A DNA stretch of 64,000 nt. Origin: Eledone cirrhosa. Lineage: Eukaryota > Mollusca > Cephalopoda > Octopoda > Eledonidae. The notes under the pieces are model-generated. The model worked only from the letters and a program-made list of their open reading frames with translations, had not been told where the DNA came from and made no database searches. Below, piece by piece: positions 62,470 to 64,000 of this stretch; position 1 is the stretch's first letter; every line of letters starts with the position of its first letter. The stretch lies in contig OZ024742.1 of assembly GCA_964016885.1 (NCBI GenBank), positions 5,428,604 through 5,492,603 on the forward strand, read 5' to 3'. Made by a program: the position numbers and the translations under genes.

Positions 62470-64000
62470 CTGTCCTGGAGGTATAACTGTCTATCCTAGA
62501 GGTATAACTGTCTGTCCTGGAGGTATAACTGTCTGTCATGGAGGTATTAATGTCTATCCTGGAGGTATAACTGTCCTGGAGGTATTGCTGTCCTGGAGGT
62601 ATAACTGTCCTGGAGGTATTACTGTCCTGGAGGTATAACTGTCCTGGAGGTATTACTGTCCTGGAGGTATTACTGTCCAGAAGGGATAACTGTCCTGGAG
62701 GTATTACTGTCCTGGAGGTATTACTGTCCTGGAGATATAACTGTCCTGGAGGTATTACTGTCCTGGTGGTATTACTGTTCTGGAGGTATAACTGTCCTGT
62801 AGGTATAACTGTCTTGGAGCTATAAATGTCCTGGAGGTATTACTGTCCTGGAGGTATTGGTGTCCTGGAGGTATTACTGTCCTGGAGTATTACTGTCCTG
62901 GACTATTACTGTCCTGGAGGTATTACTGTCATGGCGGTATTACTGTCCTGGAGTATTGCTGTCCTGGAGGTATTACTGTCCTGCAGGTACAACTGTCCTG
63001 GAGGTATAACTGTGCTGGAGGTATAACTGTCCTAGAGGTATAACTGGCCTGGAGGTAAAACTGTGCTGGAGGTATAACTGTCCTAGAGGTATAACTGGCC
63101 TGGAGGTAAAACTGTGCTGGAGGTATAATTCTCTGTCCTGGAGGTATAACTCTCTGTCCTGGAGATATAACTCTCCTGGATGTATAACTGTCTGTCCTGG
63201 AGATATTACTGTCCTGGAGGTATAACTGTGCTGGATGTATAATTGTGCTGGAGGTATAACTGTCTATCCTGGAGGTATAACAGTGCAGGAGGTATAACTC
63301 TCTGTCCTGGAGGTATAACGTCTGTCCTGGAGGTATAACTGTCCTGGAGGTATAACTGTTCTGGAGGTATAATTGTGCTGGAGGTATAACTCTCTGTCCT
63401 GGAGTTATAATTGTCCTGGAGGTATAAATCACCTGGAGGTATTACTGTCCTGGAGGTATTACTGTCCTGGAGGTGTAACTGTCCTGGGGGTATAACTGTC
63501 CTTGAGGTATTACTGTCCTGGAGGTATTACTGTCCTGGAGGTATTTACTGTGCTGGAGGTATAACTGTCCTTGAGGTATTACTGTCCTGGAGGTATTACT
63601 GTCCAGGAGGTATTTACTGTGCTGGAGGTATAACTGTCCTGGAGGTATTACTGTCCTGGAGATATTACTGTCCTGGAGGTATTACTGTCCTGGAGTATTA
63701 CTGTCCTGGAGGTATTACTGTCTTGGAGGTATTACTGTCCTGGAGGTATAACTGTCCTGGAGGTATATATGTCCTGGAGGTATAATTCTCCTGGATGTAT
63801 TACAGTTCTGGAGATATTACTGTCCTGGAGGTATTACTGTCCTAGAGTATTACTGTCCTGGAGGTATTACTGTTCTGGAGGTATAACTGTCCTGGCGGTA
63901 TTACTGTCCTGGAGGTATAACTGTCCTGGAGGTATTACTGTCCTGGAGGGATAACTGTCCTGGAGGTATTACTGTCCTGGAGGTATTACTCTCCTAGAGG
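62470..64000 (+). repeat. 17-bp minisatellite array, unit 3 (continues past window)
   Basis: Follows unit 2 at an exact 6,973-bp offset up to the edge. No difference noticed in the parts compared. Confidence 0.96.

Larger units (their letters stand above)
33640..64000 (+). repeat. Macrosatellite: 20.7-kb unit followed by 6,973-bp units
   Basis: Unit 1 is about 33,640-54,330, unit 2 is 54,331-61,303, and unit 3 runs from 61,304 to beyond the edge. Each comprises partial R481, full R481, linker, and 17-bp array. Phase is set by the shared array-to-R481 junction (GGTATTGC/TTCACGG), which must have formed once and been copied. Confidence 0.93.

Noticed and set aside
34784..64000. Open frames of 60-180 codons on both strands with 17-residue or 7-residue periodicity ([27 protein letters not shown])
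   Set aside because: They follow from a 17- or 21-bp tandem repeat being free of stops in some phases, occur on both strands, and lack fixed starts or ends.

Overview
This is a eukaryotic, repeat-dominated window with no recognisable host gene. The likely source is a cephalopod mollusc, most probably an octopus-like genome. The reasons are SINE tails of the type I know from cephalopods (5,236-5,341 and 24,838-24,961), long (TA)n and (TATG)n microsatellites, Penelope-like elements, and Helitron ends that terminate in CTRR. The species assignment is an inference; I could not search a database.

Layout, left part (1-32.8 kb). This is a graveyard of mobile elements. 1-3.4 kb holds the 5' half of a Ty3/gypsy LTR retrotransposon on the minus strand: LTR candidate, leader, Gag, and protease-RT running off the window edge, with the Pol frame still open. 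4.4-6.8 kb holds two head-to-tail non-autonomous Helitrons. From 6.8 to 30.1 kb there is a series of inverted repeats (fold-backs), three Penelope-like element (PLE) coding remnants on the minus strand (9.6-11.0, 19.1-19.4 and 29.2-29.6 kb), and at least seven places where the sequence resembles a hammerhead ribozyme core. Hammerhead motifs are established for the pseudo-LTRs of PLEs, so many of the inverted repeats are probably PLE flanks in inverted orientation, some without their coding part. 19.7-24.6 kb is a frameshifted LINE (CCHC ORF1, then AP-endonuclease/RT ORF2, L1/Tx1-like). 30.1-32.8 kb has an RTE/CR1-like RT fragment and a larger R4/Dong-like LINE with a restriction-like endonuclease; both are on the minus strand.

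Layout, right part (32.8-64 kb). This is one macrosatellite. Its unit is: a 481-bp repeat (called R481 here) ending in (TATG)n, a roughly 370-bp linker, and a very long array of a 17-bp minisatellite, consensus CTGTCCTGGAGGTATWA (W = A or T). Unit 1 (about 33.64-54.33 kb) is about 20.7 kb. Unit 2 (54,331-61,303) is 6,973 bp and is unit 1 with 13,740 bp removed from inside the minisatellite. Unit 3 starts at 61,304 as a copy of unit 2 at exact spacing and runs off the window. Inside unit 1 there is also a 1,565-bp higher-order tandem duplication.

No set of genes here works as a pathway. The interest lies in mobile-element architecture (inverted PLE flanks with ribozyme-like cores, a Helitron carrying an inverted copy of its own 5' end) and in the recent, well-resolved rearrangement history of the macrosatellite. 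All homology calls come from reading translated motifs by eye.
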